Shown: positions 46,571 to 59,196 of the stretch, one piece after another | How positions within the stretch are numbered: position 1 is the first letter of the stretch | Layout: each line of letters starts with the position of its first letter | Assembly (NCBI GenBank): GCA_050084985.1 | Contig: JBITNC010000002.1 | Coordinates: forward strand, 16,244,001 to 16,308,000 | Origin: Nageia nagi | Lineage: Eukaryota; Pinophyta | Reading direction: 5' to 3' | Length of the DNA stretch: 64,000 nt | The notes under the pieces: generated by a model | Databases searched by the model: none | Told to the model about the DNA's origin: nothing | What the model saw: only the letters and a program-made list of their open reading frames with translations | Made by a program: the position numbers and the translations under genes

Positions 46571-47790
46571 TCTTTCATCTCCTATTCCTCAATGGTTGGA
46601 TAAGGTTAAATAAGAGTGGGTAGAGGATAGCTCCATCCAAGAATTATTAAAACAAATCACTCAAGATCCCATAAGTAAACCACACCACACATGGCATGAT
46701 GGTATTTTGAGATTTAAAGGTCGAATTTTATTACCATCTCCTTCAAAATGTAAATCAACAATACTTACCAAATTGCATTCCACACCTACATTAGGACATG
46801 ATAGATTTTTGAAAACTTATAAACTGGTGACACGATCATTCTACTAGGTAGGTATGAAATTGGATATTAAGTAGTTTATGGTAGCTTGTGATGTGTGTCA
46901 ATGATAAAAGGGTGAGACAGTGGGTACTATGGGACTCCTTTAGCCTCTTCCCATACCTAATCATACATGGACCAATATCTTGATGGATTTCATTAAAGGC
47001 CTTCCTAAATCCAATGGTAAATTAGTTATTCTAGTGGTGGTTGATCGGTTATCCAAATATGCTCATTTTGGTTCATTGGCTCATCCCTACAAGGTAGTGA
47101 TAATGGCATAATTATTCTTAGATATAATTTTTAAACTACATGGCATGCCATAGATGATTATCAGTGATCATGATCCCAATTTTACAAGTCATTTCTAGTA
47201 AGAGCTTTTCAAGCTACAAGGTACCCAACTAAACATGAGCTTAGCATATCACCTGCAAATTGATGGTTAGACTAAAATTGTTAATAAATATTTGGAAACA
47301 TATTTATGCTATTTTTCTTTAGCATAACCTATGCATTGGGTACAATGGCTTCCCTTGGTTGAGTGGTGGTATAATAAATCTTATCATTTTGCCAGCAAGA
47401 TGACCCCCTATGAAGCAGTGTATGGTCAAGCTCCACCACTAGTCACCTCATATGTTGCAAGTACCAATAAGGTTCAAGAAGTTGACTTAGTATTAGTTAC
47501 TTGAGATGATATTCTTTGTTTGCTCAAGGATAACCTTCAGATAGCCCAACATCATATAAAGCAATAGGTTGATTAGCAACATGTTGAAAGGGAGTTCTAG
47601 GTAGATGACATGGTCTTTCTAAGGCTACTACCTTATCACCAGAAATCCTTAAAAATAAAAGACCCTCAAAAATTGCCCTAAAGTTTTATGATCCCTATAA
47701 TTTGTTACAATGCATTGGCCCAGCTACATATAAATTGAAGCTTCTTGCTTCTTCCAAAATTCACCCTATGTTTCATGTCTCCTATCTCAA
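46571..47790 (+). pseudogene. integrase of chromovirus C
   Basis: The zinc-binding part has HSTPTLGHDRFLKT and CDVCQ. The core shows [13 protein letters not shown] (first Asp), IISDHDPNFTSHF (second Asp) and TKIVNKYLE (Glu). The stretch TPYEAVYGQAPP marks the C-terminal side. Stops are frequent and of the TAA or TAG type. Confidence 0.85.
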
Positions 47791-48020
47791 GAAAGTGGTT
47801 GGATCAGAGGTTCAGGTTCAGACATAATTACTTAAGTTGGTAGAGGATGGATTAATGACAATCATACTTGAGGTAATTCTAGATCATCTTTCATGGTAAC
47901 TTCATAACTGCACCATCATAGAAGTCTTTATGAGGTGGTAATGCATGGCACTTAAAGATGCAACATGGGAAATAGTTCATCAGCTACAACAATAGTTTCC
48001 ATAATTCAAGCTTTGAGGAT
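47791..48020 (+). pseudogene. chromodomain of element C
   Basis: Fragments EVILDHLSW and ALKDATWEIVHQLQQ match the start and the ATWE helix of the plant chromovirus chromodomain, which in active elements binds modified histones and directs integration. Its place at the end of IN, just before the purine tract, classifies C as a chromovirus. Confidence 0.7.
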
Positions 48021-48033
48021 AAAGCTTCATCCC

Positions 48034-48046
48034 AAGAGGGGTGGCA
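48034..48046 (+). other. polypurine tract of element C
   Basis: AAGAGGGGTGGCA abuts the 3' LTR. Confidence 0.85.
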
Positions 48047-48457
48047 TGTTAGGATCCCATATCCTAACATTTTAGTGTTATTATTAGTTATTTTAATTAA
48101 ATTATCAACCTATATTGTAAATTGTAATATTATGATTGTAAGGATAAGGCTCGATTTTGCATTACTATTAGGGTTAGGGCTAGTATATTATAAATAGGCA
48201 AAAGTGTGTGGAGAAATGGATCTTGAAAATTATTTTTCACTTTTGGAGTTGTAAGGAGGTAGCCCCCTTAAAGTGGCTTGTGATTCTATTACTATTCAGT
48301 AAAATCCTATCCTTATTTTCTTATTATTGCTATTTTGTGTTCTATTATCAATGCATGATATGTTATTTCTATCAGATTAGTTATCATTTTCCTGTTCAAA
48401 TTGATATTCATTTATATTTCTATAATATTTCCTTTTCATATTTGTAGCATCGTATCA
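48047..48457 (+). repeat. 3' LTR of element C
   Basis: 411 bp, starting TGTTAGGATCCC and ending GCATCGTATCA, paired with 12124-12534. TATA box at 48189-48196. Confidence 0.95.
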
Positions 48458-48462
48458 CTTTT
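48458..48462. repeat. 3' target-site duplication of element C (imperfect)
   Basis: CTTTT here against TTTTT at 12119-12123. Confidence 0.6.
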
Positions 48463-48775
48463 AGATAATAGTAAACCTTTTAGAAAACTTAGATCCAAGG
48501 TAGATTTGCTTAAGTTCATCCCAAGCTTCCTTTATCGAGGTTGAGGATGAAATAATTAGGAGCACATCATCTAAAACTACATAAAAAATCATGGAGGTAG
48601 CCAACTCATTCTTCATGTTTTAGGTCTCAAGTGCCTTCTCATTTGTAGAAGTAATAAGGTTCTCATTCACTATTTGCCAAAGCTTCCTTTCCTGCAATTC
48701 AGCTCTCATTCGAGGTTCCCAAATGCCAAAGTTAGAATTGTCAAGAATGTGTTTGGGTAAGATATCTTCCATTTG
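48458..48775 (-). pseudogene. Gag N-terminus of copia element D
   Basis: The minus strand opens at an ATG near 48773 with MEDILPKHILDNSNFGIWEP and includes KEAWDEL, both typical of copia gag. It is cut at 48458 by element C and continues at 12123. Frames are broken. Confidence 0.75.
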
Positions 48776-51390
48776 CTACACAAGAATGTGAATAAATAAT
48801 AAGCATGTGTTTCAAAACAATATTACATGATAAGTTTTAATCCAAGTAAATTATAATAAAGACATGCATGAATTATTTCACAAGTGTAAATATTTTATAA
48901 CTTAAAGAATATACAACCCATGTACCTAAATATATTTCTCATCACCAAGAACCATAGATATAGAGTGACATTATTGAGGCTTATTTTCTTATCTAAAATT
49001 AGGCCTTCACTTGGATGCCCGCAAGGTGGAGCCTGGGTACTACCAATCTTCAACCAGTTCACCTTGGGCAGTATTATACTCTCACAAGGATAAGTACCTA
49101 TTATTTTCCAAGGTTATGACATTTATTGGATCGGCTAAATAATTAATCTTGATTAGGTTTCAAGTTATCCTCCTAGGTTATCAGGATAATCCGTGAATGG
49201 ATGTGCGAACATGTGGTATCACTACACACATACTTATCCACCTAATGGAGTTATATCCAAACCAATAGAGGACTTAGGGGAAATTGAAAAGTATGAACTT
49301 TTCACCATTTGGATCATCAAACTTAAAGGCTCCAATCTACTTATCCTCACTTCATGCTCCCCAAACAAGTCATGTTGCGAAATGTACATACGAATGTGTT
49401 CATTTTAGGGGGATGCTCATTTCAATGTTTGCATTTTTTTTGCATAATTAAATAAATAAAAAATTCTAAACATGAAGTAAAGAGCATAAATTAAACATCA
49501 TCCATTCATAATTTGGAACCTTAAGAGTCCAATGGGTTTTGTTTATTAACCACTAAAGGATATCTTTACATAGATCCATAATTTGCAGAAGTCAATTTTG
49601 CATAAGAAAATACTTAGCATGCATCAATCCCGTAACTTAAAAAAAATTAAGTAAGCATGCATCATTCCATATCTTAAAATTTTTTAAGTAAGCATGCATC
49701 ATTCCATCATAACATAAAAAATAAACATGCATAAAATATTTCATCATTTTATAGTTTGCACAAGTTCACTTAACTTTGCATAAAAAAATTCAGAAAGATA
49801 AATAGACATGTAATATTCTAACATGCAATATCTAGATAAATATTTAAGTAAAGAATTATACAAATTCCCCCTTCTTTGACTTAAACATTTATCCCTGAAG
49901 ATAGAATACTAGTTTACCTTAGCAATTTATCTCTAAAAATACTTGCATGCTAGAAAATATCTTCTAAGTATATTTAAAAAATGATTCCCCCTTGTTAGAG
50001 ATACTTAGCATAAAAAATTCCTTTTTATAAGTATTGGCTATAATAAATTCCTCCAATTTAAAAAAAAATTATTCTAAGCTTGGTAATTGTTATAAGTTTT
50101 TAAAAAATCACTTTCCAAACAACTTTAGTAATATTTTCATGATTTTCTCCAAGTAGATAAGTTAAAATTAATAAACCATCATTCCATTTGGTTTCCACTT
50201 CACTCAAAGTCAAAGAAAGATTAATGAGTTATGACACTCATTAATAGAAGGAAGGTGTATGGACCAAATCAAGAGATTTTGCAATAAATTTTGCTTGCAA
50301 GGATGGAGAAAGAGTCATCTATCCTAAGAAATTAAATGGAATGGGTAGAAAGAAGCAAACAAAAAATAAAGCAAAAAAAGGAGTTCGAGGGGTTGGCAGG
50401 CCACATGCATGGAGAGGAGGGTAAAAAAACTACACAATAGAAACAAAAAAAGTTCAAACAAGTGGAGAAATCCATGGTGGAAGAGATGGGAGACTGCATG
50501 GTTAGGCGAGGTAGAGGCTCTTTGGAGAGGTGGAGTGCACCATAAAGGAGGAAGGGTTTGAGAGCCAACATCATGAGATGAGTAGTTGCACGTGGGAGAG
50601 AAGAGAGTGGAGGATGAGTGGTCATGAGATAGAACTAAAAAACTACATAGAGGAGAGTCTAATGAGGGGTAGGTTCAAAATGTGGGCACGAGGCCCCTCT
50701 CCATCAGGAGAATGGAACAAGGGCATGAGGCCCCTCTCCATCGAGAGAATGAAACAAGGGCATGAGGCCTCTCTCTATTGGGATCCCAAAAGCACTTAGG
50801 AGTGCAGGAAACCATTGAAACAAAAAAAGGAGGGTCCCAAGATAGCAGCTTGAAAATTTTTATTTTCAATAACTTAATGTATTAAAAAATATACACTATT
50901 ATTACTAGTTTCCTCCTCCACTTTTTGATAATATTACAAAAGAATATAATAAATAATTGGTTCCCCTTATTTTATATATATATTTAACTAGGTGTTTGCA
51001 ATATTACTTTTATGGTAATACATGAATATTTTATATTAATCCCTTTAGCTAGAAATTATATCAATGGTTTAAGAAAAAAAATTAATTAAGAATGCTACTA
51101 ACCAACAATGCTACTAACATAAGAGGTTAGTGTAAATAGTATGAAAAAAAAATTGCTTGTATTGCTATTTTGATCATATTTTGCAAAAAAATAAGTTCAT
51201 GTATCTCACAAAATAGGTTCGTATCTTTAAATAGTAAAAAAAAAAAAAGGATGTTATACCTTCACAATCATTTACCTCAACAAGGATCTAAATGAACCTT
51301 TAAGATGAAGAGTCTCCAAGGATGTGAAGAGGAGTCAAGAAGTTGAAGAAGAGCTTCCACACCAAGGATGTGAAGAGGAGCTTTCAAGGA
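48776..51390 (-). other. long 5' leader of element D
   Basis: About 2.6 kb separates gag from the primer site, very long for copia, and no convincing gene is visible. It contains three AAGCATGCATCATTCC-type repeats of about 38-39 bp (49615-49715) and a 37-bp tandem array (50684-50790). The end next to the primer site (from 51260) resembles the matching part of element E, sharing TATACCTTCA and TTACCTCAAC. An unrecognised insertion in the leader is possible. Confidence 0.5.
50684..50790 (+). repeat. 37-bp tandem repeat, nearly three units
   Basis: Units at 50684-50720, 50721-50757 and 50758-50790 share GGGCATGAGGCCCCTCTCCA. They are unusually GC-rich for the region. Confidence 0.85.
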
Positions 51391-51402
51391 CCTCTAATAC
51401 CA
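51391..51402 (-). other. primer binding site of element D
   Basis: The minus strand reads TGGTATTAGAGG two bases after the LTR, the initiator Met tRNA site with changes (usual TGGTATCAGAGC). Confidence 0.75.
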
Positions 51403-51404
51403 AA

Positions 51405-51864
51405 TTAAGGAGTTGTAATATACAAAAGCAATCCTAAAATACTAAGATCTCATGAAAACTTAAACTCACATCTAAATAACTCAAAGAGATAAAGTGTTTC
51501 CTCCAACTAGGAGTACATCCACTAACTAGATCTCACTTCATTCACAAATATCCTAATCTTCATATCTTAAACACAATCCTATAGTATAACTTAACTTCTC
51601 GAATTAGTGTATGATCACAAAGAGGGAGCCTTCTATTTCTAGCCCAAAATCCCTCTTTGGATCACCTTTTTAGCCAATGTACAAAGTCATGACATGCACT
51701 CCCTTTTACCCAAGGGGAATGCTCATGACATGGAATGTAGGACAAGTTACATTATCATATTCACTTAAAATACTTAAGGTATCAAATGACACCCTTAAGT
51801 ATTAATGAACTTACATAGAAGATTATTACAAAACCTTTACAATAATGCATTATACATTCCAACA
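51405..51864 (-). repeat. 5' LTR of element D
   Basis: About 460 bp, starting TGTTGGAATG on the minus strand and ending near TTAA against the primer site (terminal CA apparently changed). It resembles the LTRs of element E: both have the CTTAAG-type motif near the start and the GGAGTACATCCAC block. Its partner 3' LTR was not found. Confidence 0.7.
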
Positions 51865-53165
51865 AGGACCAACTTTGGGCTAGAAACAAATAGGTGAGAT
51901 ATGATCAAAAATAAACAAAATTGACCTCTTAATGACATTGATATGAAGGTGAAATGAAGAGGACAGATCGCTCATCAAATCGTCAACATTAGCCTAAATT
52001 ACAAAGGATAAATGAAACCAAATTTTGATAAAATGGACAAATGATAAAACATTACAAAAGTAAATGAAATGAAATATGATAATTGAATGAAAGGACTCAA
52101 AATAACATGAAAAGGACACAAAGCTAAGTTTAAAAAAATGGATGACAAATGATCATGCATGCATGCATGTACATTGAGGTGCCACCCAGAATGATGTAGC
52201 AACTTAGGACTAGCAATAAGTGAATAAAATAGATAAAATGAGAGTAATTGACATGAAGAGCGATGATAAATAAAGCAATCAAACATCAAACATGTCAAGA
52301 GAAGGTGGTAGAAAACAAAACATGGACGATGAAAATAACAAGAATGCTAAATAATAAGATGAAAGAAATGACATTGAAGGAAGCCAAAATGTGTCTTGAG
52401 TCTTTTGCAACATAAGGATTTCCATCAAAAACCATGATAGTCATAACCTGTGGTCAAACTCAAGGGAATGACGAAAGGTAGCCTGAAATAATTATGACCC
52501 AAGTGGTTATGTCCTCATTAGGAACTGCAGATGAGATAAGATGACAAGAGGCAATGAATGGACATACAATGATGTTAGTGATACAACATGATATAAGAAA
52601 TGAAAAAATAATATCTTGGCCTTTCTAGGTACATAAGAGAAAGCGAGAGAGAAATCGACTTCCATGTGTGTGCAGGATTGTACTTACTCTGATGGGGGTT
52701 CGAGAGATAATGTTCAATAGTCAACCCTAAAGGATGACCAAGATTGATATCAAATAATGATATGAATAATACAAATTATAAGCATAACAAAGAATATAAT
52801 AACATAACATAAGATGATGAGGAGTTGAATGACTATGGTCTTACCTCACGATGTGCAAAGCTATGAAATCACAAAAGAGGGATAAGCTTGAGTATCAACC
52901 CCTGATGAAATTATTCAAATAACAAAGAGATGAATGACATCGAGTGATGGAATACCCCAGAGGAAGATAAGTACCTACATGTAAATTACCCTCCCCTGTT
53001 CAAGGTAGATGAGAAAATGATAGACAAATAAGAGACATGCGAATACATGAGCATGAAATAAAATATGATGAACAAACACAAATCAAGCATAAAAATGTAG
53101 AAGATGAATGATGTTGATAGGCTCAAGTTCTTTGCATCCTTATAAATCAATAAAGTGGTACACAC
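51865..53165 (-). other. element F spacer downstream of integrase
   Basis: About 1.3 kb of AT-rich DNA with AAATGATAAAA-type words and no supported gene. I see no trace of the two-module region present in B at the same position. Confidence 0.45.
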
Positions 53166-54140
53166 TTAAACCAATCTTATGCTTAACAATGAAGGGTCCC
53201 AACCAATTCGAAGCGAACTTATCTCTAAGAGGATATTCAAGATGAGATTATTGTTGATTTTCCTTGAGAACAAGATCATTGAATTTGAACCCACGTTGGT
53301 AAACCTTCTTATTAAATGCTTACTTGATATGCTCTTGATAAATTTTATGATGTTCAATTGCATTAATGCATCTTTCATCAAGTAAAGCAAGTTGATATAA
53401 TCGAGCTTGATGAGCTTCCTCATTAGGGATAAAGTCCTTAAGTGATACATGCAAGGAAGGGATTTAAAGCTTAAGAGGCATGATAATCTTAGCACCATAG
53501 ATGAGAGAGAAAGGAATAGCATCCAAATACTAGTGTGATATGCCCACAAGGCATACAGGAGACACTCATGGAAGTTACAATGGTTATCATCAACCATCTT
53601 CTTAAGGATCGTAACAATCATCTCATTAGTGGCCTCAACCTGACCATTACCTTGAGGATAATAAGGCATAGAGAAAGATTGGTTGATATGATATCGATTA
53701 CACATTCTCCTCATATGTTGATTTTTAAAGTTATGATCATTATCAGTAATCATCCTTGCAAGAATACCAAATTGACATATGATATAAGTCTCTATGAAAG
53801 ATGTTATCGTTTGACCAATGATAGAGACTAAGGAAATCGCCTCTACCCACTTAGTAAGGTATTCAGTAGTAGTGATAATGAATTTATGACCACTAGACGA
53901 AGGAGGAACAAATTGATCGATGAGATCGAAGCCCCACTTGGTGAAAGGCCACATGGCTTGAATCAGCTAAAGAAGCTAAGAAGGTAAATGCTAAAGATGG
54001 GCATGTTGTTGGCACTTAACACATTTCTTGATATATTGATTACAATCGCGTTCCATGGTAGGCCAATAATAGCCCATCCATAGGAGAAGTTTAGCGATAG
54101 TTATGCCATTAAAGTGTCCACCACAAATATTGTCATGATA
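53166..54140 (-). pseudogene. integrase of element F
   Basis: The zinc part reads GYYWPTMERDCNQYIKKCVK at about 54010-54080. A 262-codon stretch (53166-53954) has the first Asp in WGFDLIDQ, the second in MITDNDHNF (Gly of TDNG changed to Asp) and Glu in NGQVEATNE. After about residue 145 the frame no longer matches integrase, so a frameshift has occurred. Confidence 0.85.
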
Positions 54141-54419
54141 ATCTGACATGGCAATTTGCTGATCATAAAGTTCAAGACAATGAAGGAAGACTCCATAAAA
54201 TGATCACTTGTAAAGGATATCACCCAAAAGAGCATACTAAGTAGCATGATGTTTAAAAGCATATTTCTTGTTACATGACATGATTGAAGGTAAATCATTC
54301 CATTTGAGGTACTTATAAAGCTACTTATACCATAAATCCCAAGACTCAATTGAAATCTCATTGACACGAGCTTCGACGAGAGGGGAAAATAAAGGTGACT
54401 TAAGGGATGATTCTTTGAG

Positions 54420-55380
54420 AGTCACAATTTCCAAGTGCTAGCTATGGAAATGTGGATTAGGTGGAATTCATGATCCCAAAGAAGCCATAGTATCTACAAA
54501 ATGATTAGATGACCTAGGTGCTGACTCCATCTTATAGGCTTTAAAGAATTTAAGGATTCTAATAGGTTCCTCTCTATAAGATCTAAGGAGCTCAATATGG
54601 CATTGATATATTTCCATGACTTGATTAACAACTAAGAGAGAGTAACTATACATCATGAGTCTCTTAATCTTAAAGGTGATGGTAGTCTTAAGACCTAAGA
54701 TCAAGGCTTCATATTTTGCATTATTATTGGTACAAGGGAAAGCCAACTTTAAGGAATAAGGGATGGGACACCATGAGGCATGAAGAAGACTACTCCCATG
54801 TGACCACCTTGCTCACATTTAGATCCATCAAAATACATAGTCATGTCAAAGTAATTGCAAATATATCCTCATCAGGGAGATTAACATCGAGTGGAGAATT
54901 GTTAAGCAACAAGGCTAAGGCGAACTGATTTGCTATAACTTGACCCTTAATGGATTTCTAACTGATAAAATCAAGATCAAACTCAAATAAAAATACGATC
55001 CACTTAGACATCCTTGAATTAATATAAGTCTTGCTCATCATACACTAAAGAGGATTAGCATGAAAAATTACGTAAGTCATATGATTAAGCATGTAATATT
55101 GTAATTTCTTTGTTGCAAAGATAATAGAAAGATAAAGATGCTCTATATAGATATACCTAAGCTCATAATCAATAAGGGTACAACTAAGGTAATAGATGGA
55201 TTGCTCATTATCTTGATCATTCTTTTGAACAAGCATGACACCTAATGCAAAATCAATCATCAAAAGGTAAAGATAAAAAGGAAGACCATCCCTAGGAGGG
55301 ATTAATATCGAAGGAGTAATGAGATAGTGTTTGATATTGTTAAGAGCTTGCTAACACTTCCCATTCCACTTAAATACCAC
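54420..55380 (-). pseudogene. dual RNase H of element F
   Basis: The piece at 54468-54746 is the archaeal-type RNase H (FPCTNNNAKYEALILGL), with catalytic Glu changed to Lys and the third Asp lost (MMYSYSLLVV). The last Asp remains in NHFVDTMAS. The piece at 55045-55263 is the RT-linked RNase H. The order is the same as in B. Confidence 0.85.
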
Positions 55381-55399
55381 ACCCTTATTCAAGAGCTTA

Positions 55400-56170
55400 T
55401 TAAAAGGATGATGCTTATTTGAAATCTAAGCGATAAAATGATGAATAGCTTGGATCTTACCCTAAAGACTCCTTAAAGTCATAAGATCATGAGGAGGAGG
55501 CATATCAATAATAGCTTTGACCTTTTTAGGGTCAATCTCAATGCCTCACTTTGACATGATGAAACCTAAATGTTTACTTGATGCAACACCAAAAACACAC
55601 TTCTTAGGGTTTAACCTAACATTATTCTTGAGAAGATGATTAAAGACCTTACAAAGAACATTTCAATGTTACTCACATGTCTTGGATTTAACTAATAGAT
55701 CATCAACATAGTATTCCATAATATCATGAATCATATCATGGAAGATGTAAGTCATGGCTCTTTGATAAGTAGCCTTGATGTTCTTGAGATCAAAGGGTAT
55801 GACATGGTAACAATAAGTTCCCCAAAGAGTGGTAAAAATTATTTTATGCTGATCATCAGGATTCACCCAAATTTGATTATAGCATGAGAAATCATCCATA
55901 AGAGATAACAACTTATACCCAATAGTATTTTCAACTAAAATATTGATGCTGGGTAAGGGAAAGTTATTCTTAGGATAAGCTTTCTTAATATCATGAAAAT
56001 CCATCAAATATGGATACAACCATCAAATCAATTGATAGGAACCATGTTAGAGACCCACTTGGGGTAATCAATAGATTCGATGAAGTGAGCTTTTGAAGCT
56101 CATCCTTGATTAAAAGAGATTGGGTTAGATTAAAATTTCTAGGTATTTGCTTGATCTATTTGGCATCAGG
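55400..56170 (-). pseudogene. reverse transcriptase of element F
   Basis: A 116-codon stretch (55669-56019) has DFHDIKKAYPKNNFPLPSI, SLMDDFSCYNQI and YYVDDLLVKSK with YVDD intact. The thumb lies at 55440-55660 in another frame. Confidence 0.88.
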
Positions 56171-57690
56171 ATAAGTCACAATGTTATGCATAATAAGGTT
56201 AAGATCTAAACCTAGCATATCAATGTAACCAAAGGTAAAGATCTCATGACACTCAACTAAGATGGATTTTGCCAAATCATGTTCAGATTCATTCAAAAGA
56301 TTACTAACATAAATGATCTTAGGATCTTCAGGATCATTGCTAATATCAAGCTTAGTAAGGCCACCCACATGCATATGGGAACCCTCTTCAAGTTGTTTAA
56401 GGATGAGAAGATATGAGTAATCATTTTTGGTAGGATCAATAATGGAAGATGTAAAACATGAAAGAGATGTTTTATCAAAAGACCAATGAGAAGAGAAATA
56501 GACTTCATGTGGTGAAAATGAACATGATGGTGATAAGGAGAAATTCATGGATTTAGGATTGACAACAATCAAAGAGTCACCATCAAGCGGATGATAAAAA
56601 GAATCACACTCATGAATAGAAACCATGCTAATGAAAATAATCATATTCAAAAATAAGGAATCATTAAAGAAATCAAATGGGATAAAATAATCTGATGAAC
56701 CAAGACTAAAAGAACAAAGATGAAGATCAACACCATCAACATCAAAAGATTGGTCATGAATATCATGGTTAGCAAACTCTTCTTCAAGTGTAAAGGAATT
56801 AGGACCTTTGAAACCAAGACCTCATTTATCATTATCGTCTTGAAAAGTAGATTTGAAAGCATGGACCATACTTTGCTCGAACTTGCCTAACCCATAACCT
56901 TGCCATTTATAGTATTCAAAATACCATTGAATAAAATCAAGACCTAATAAGTAATCAACTTTGGTGTAAAATTTTTTTTCAAAGGATGATCAAAGGGGAT
57001 ATCAGACATAGAATAAACATTGACATAAATAAAAAAATATTGTTTAGGATTTTGACCTAAAGGAATCACAGAGCCAACAACGATGGAGGTGTCTTGAGGT
57101 TGAATGAAATCTTTGATTGACTTGATATTATATGACACATTCTCAATCTGATACTCTCCGAGACCAAGGTTAGTATACTGCACCAAAATAGGATAAGGAT
57201 TAGACTCATCATCATCATCATCATATATAACTTGGGTGACATGATCAAAGGCATAGGCATGACACTCTTCCTCATGTGAAGGTTGAGGTGACATGTTTGA
57301 TGGTTGATATAAATCACAAGAGGGTAGAACTTGATTATAATACTGAGATTTGACATACTTGGATTGAGGCTTTTGAAGTGAAGGTCTAGTGCTTGATGGA
57401 TATAAAAAAGAAGGCTCAATAGCTAACTTACCATGAGGATGGTTAGTATGAGGTATATCTAATGGAGGTGAAGATTACAAAGGTTGCAATGCTGGGGATG
57501 GATTAGGATAAAGATTCAAAGGTTGCGGAGCTTATGAACTAGATGATGTTTGATTAGAGTTATTATTCATAAGGATAGTGATTGGAAATAAACTCAACAT
57601 AGAAAACAACTCAATAGTTTGAATGAGGTTATAATGGCTAAAGGGGATAAGGTCCATTGGTATACAATTAGTCTTACCACCATAAAGTTA
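56171..57690 (-). pseudogene. PR-RT linker of element F
   Basis: Open stretches (56156-56650, 56944-57294) are homologous in position and style to B's linker, for example LLNESEHDLAKSILVECHEI before RT and LGQNPKQYFFIYVNV after PR. No catalytic motifs are present. Confidence 0.65.
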
Positions 57691-58394
57691 TTTGAAGCAA
57701 CCATGTATTTAGGAAGAAACACCATCTATTTCATCAATCCAAGGTTGGCCCAAAAGAATGTTATATTGGATCTCACCCTCAATAACATGATAAGGCATAA
57801 GAACTGATCTCATTCCAACCTTGAAAGGAATCACAACCACTCCCAATGTTGTAGACAAAGTATTATTGAACACCCTAATGACCAAAGTGGGAGCACTCAA
57901 ATAAGACATAGGAATACCAAGATTCTTAAGTGTTGCTATAGATATTACATTGATAATTGATCCTTTATCAGTCATAACTCTCTTAACTCCTTTATCATCT
58001 ATGTATACAATAATATACATGGTTGGATGTTTCTTAGATGATCTAGGTGTATGATAGACTTCATCCATATAGAAAATAATATAATCTTGAATGGTAGCAC
58101 AAAAGCTTGGAAAGACATCGAGATTACCATTAGGTAGCTCAATAGTTTTAAGTATGTCATTCAATGCATTTTGATGACCCCTAGATTGTTGTAACAAATC
58201 CCATAAGGATAACTTAGTAGGAGTTAAATGCAACTACTATTCCAAGTGATTCGTGATTGTAATAACTGATATAGAAGGCTACAATGATACCTAAATGTGA
58301 ACTAGCTATATGGGTTGTTGCACTCTTGCATCTCTTGGAGGAGGAGCTCTCTCACCTCCTTTTCCAGTATGAGTGGCAATATAAACTGGTTCAA
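57691..58394 (-). pseudogene. aspartic protease of element F
   Basis: A 174-codon stretch (57709-58233) contains MTDKGSIINVISIATLKNLG and YNILLGQPWIDEI, closely paralleling B. The residue between the catalytic Asp and Gly is Lys. Upstream the linker to gag is cut at 58399 by element E. Confidence 0.85.
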
Positions 58395-58399
58395 TACCT
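58395..58399. repeat. left target-site duplication of element E
   Basis: TACCT, paired with TACCC at 63116-63120; one transition. Confidence 0.75.
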
Positions 58400-58857
58400 T
58401 GATGGAATTAAAGGATTCCATATAACCAAGATATCTTTGGAGTTTCTTCAACAAGAATGTGCCATTCATCCATCTAGCAAAGCAAGAAATAATCATACAA
58501 AATATAACACATGATGTATAGTGGTTCCTCCATCTCTTGGGAGTACATTCACTTTGAACCATCATTCTATTACTTTCTTAGAAGATAACTCTCCTACAAA
58601 TTCTCAACACAAGCATTACCATGCTTGATCAAGTTTGATCAAATTACACATTGAGAGAAGTACCTCTTTATTTATAAGAAATAACCCACCCTTTAACCTT
58701 CCTTTTACCCAAGGGTAAGGTTAAAGATGTTTTTATATTTATTTCTCTTTCTATTTTTATTCCTTCAATGCTTTAAGGTATCTAAAGATACTTTAAATAT
58801 TAAGTGAATTTACATTAAAGAGAAATATTACACAATATTATATTATAATTTTTGACA
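58400..58857 (-). repeat. 3' LTR of element E
   Basis: 458 bp, plus-strand start TGATGGAATT and end TTTTTGACA. Minus-strand TATA box (TATAAATA) at 58669-58676. By rough hand count over about 245 bases it differs from the other LTR at about 6% of sites. Confidence 0.93.
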
Positions 58858-58868
58858 TTCCCCCTTAA
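58858..58868 (-). other. polypurine tract of element E
   Basis: The minus strand reads TTAAGGGGGAA against the LTR. Similar AAGGGGGAG tracts occur inside E at about 59572-59582 and 60552-60562. Confidence 0.8.
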
Positions 58869-59196
58869 TGTAAAATTGGATAGAGAGTCAAAAAGATAAA
58901 GAAAGAGAAAGTATAAGAGAGTTCTCCTCCAAGATATGCAAGTGGAGATGAGAACTTTTTACATCTTTGAGAAAGTGATAGAATATAGATGGTTCTACAA
59001 TGGCTCAACTACTTAACCATTTTAACAAATGGTTTTATAATATAGTTATTAACCAAAAAATAATTTCTTTGTACAAGAATAATCATTAAATAACATGTTG
59101 ACATGAGTCTCCATGAGCTTGAATACCTGAAGTAACCTGTAATCTCAAGAACTTGCAAGCTACAAGTAGCTCAAAAAATAAGATCAACTAGATACA

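Noticed and set aside
49193-49408. 71-codon plus-strand frame in the leader of D
   Set aside because: It has no family resemblance and is of chance length in AT-rich DNA.
51630-51890. Short inverted similarity (TTCTAGCCCAAA and TTTGGGCTAGAAA) at the edge of LTR D
   Set aside because: Only about 13 bp, with no extension on either side; could be chance.
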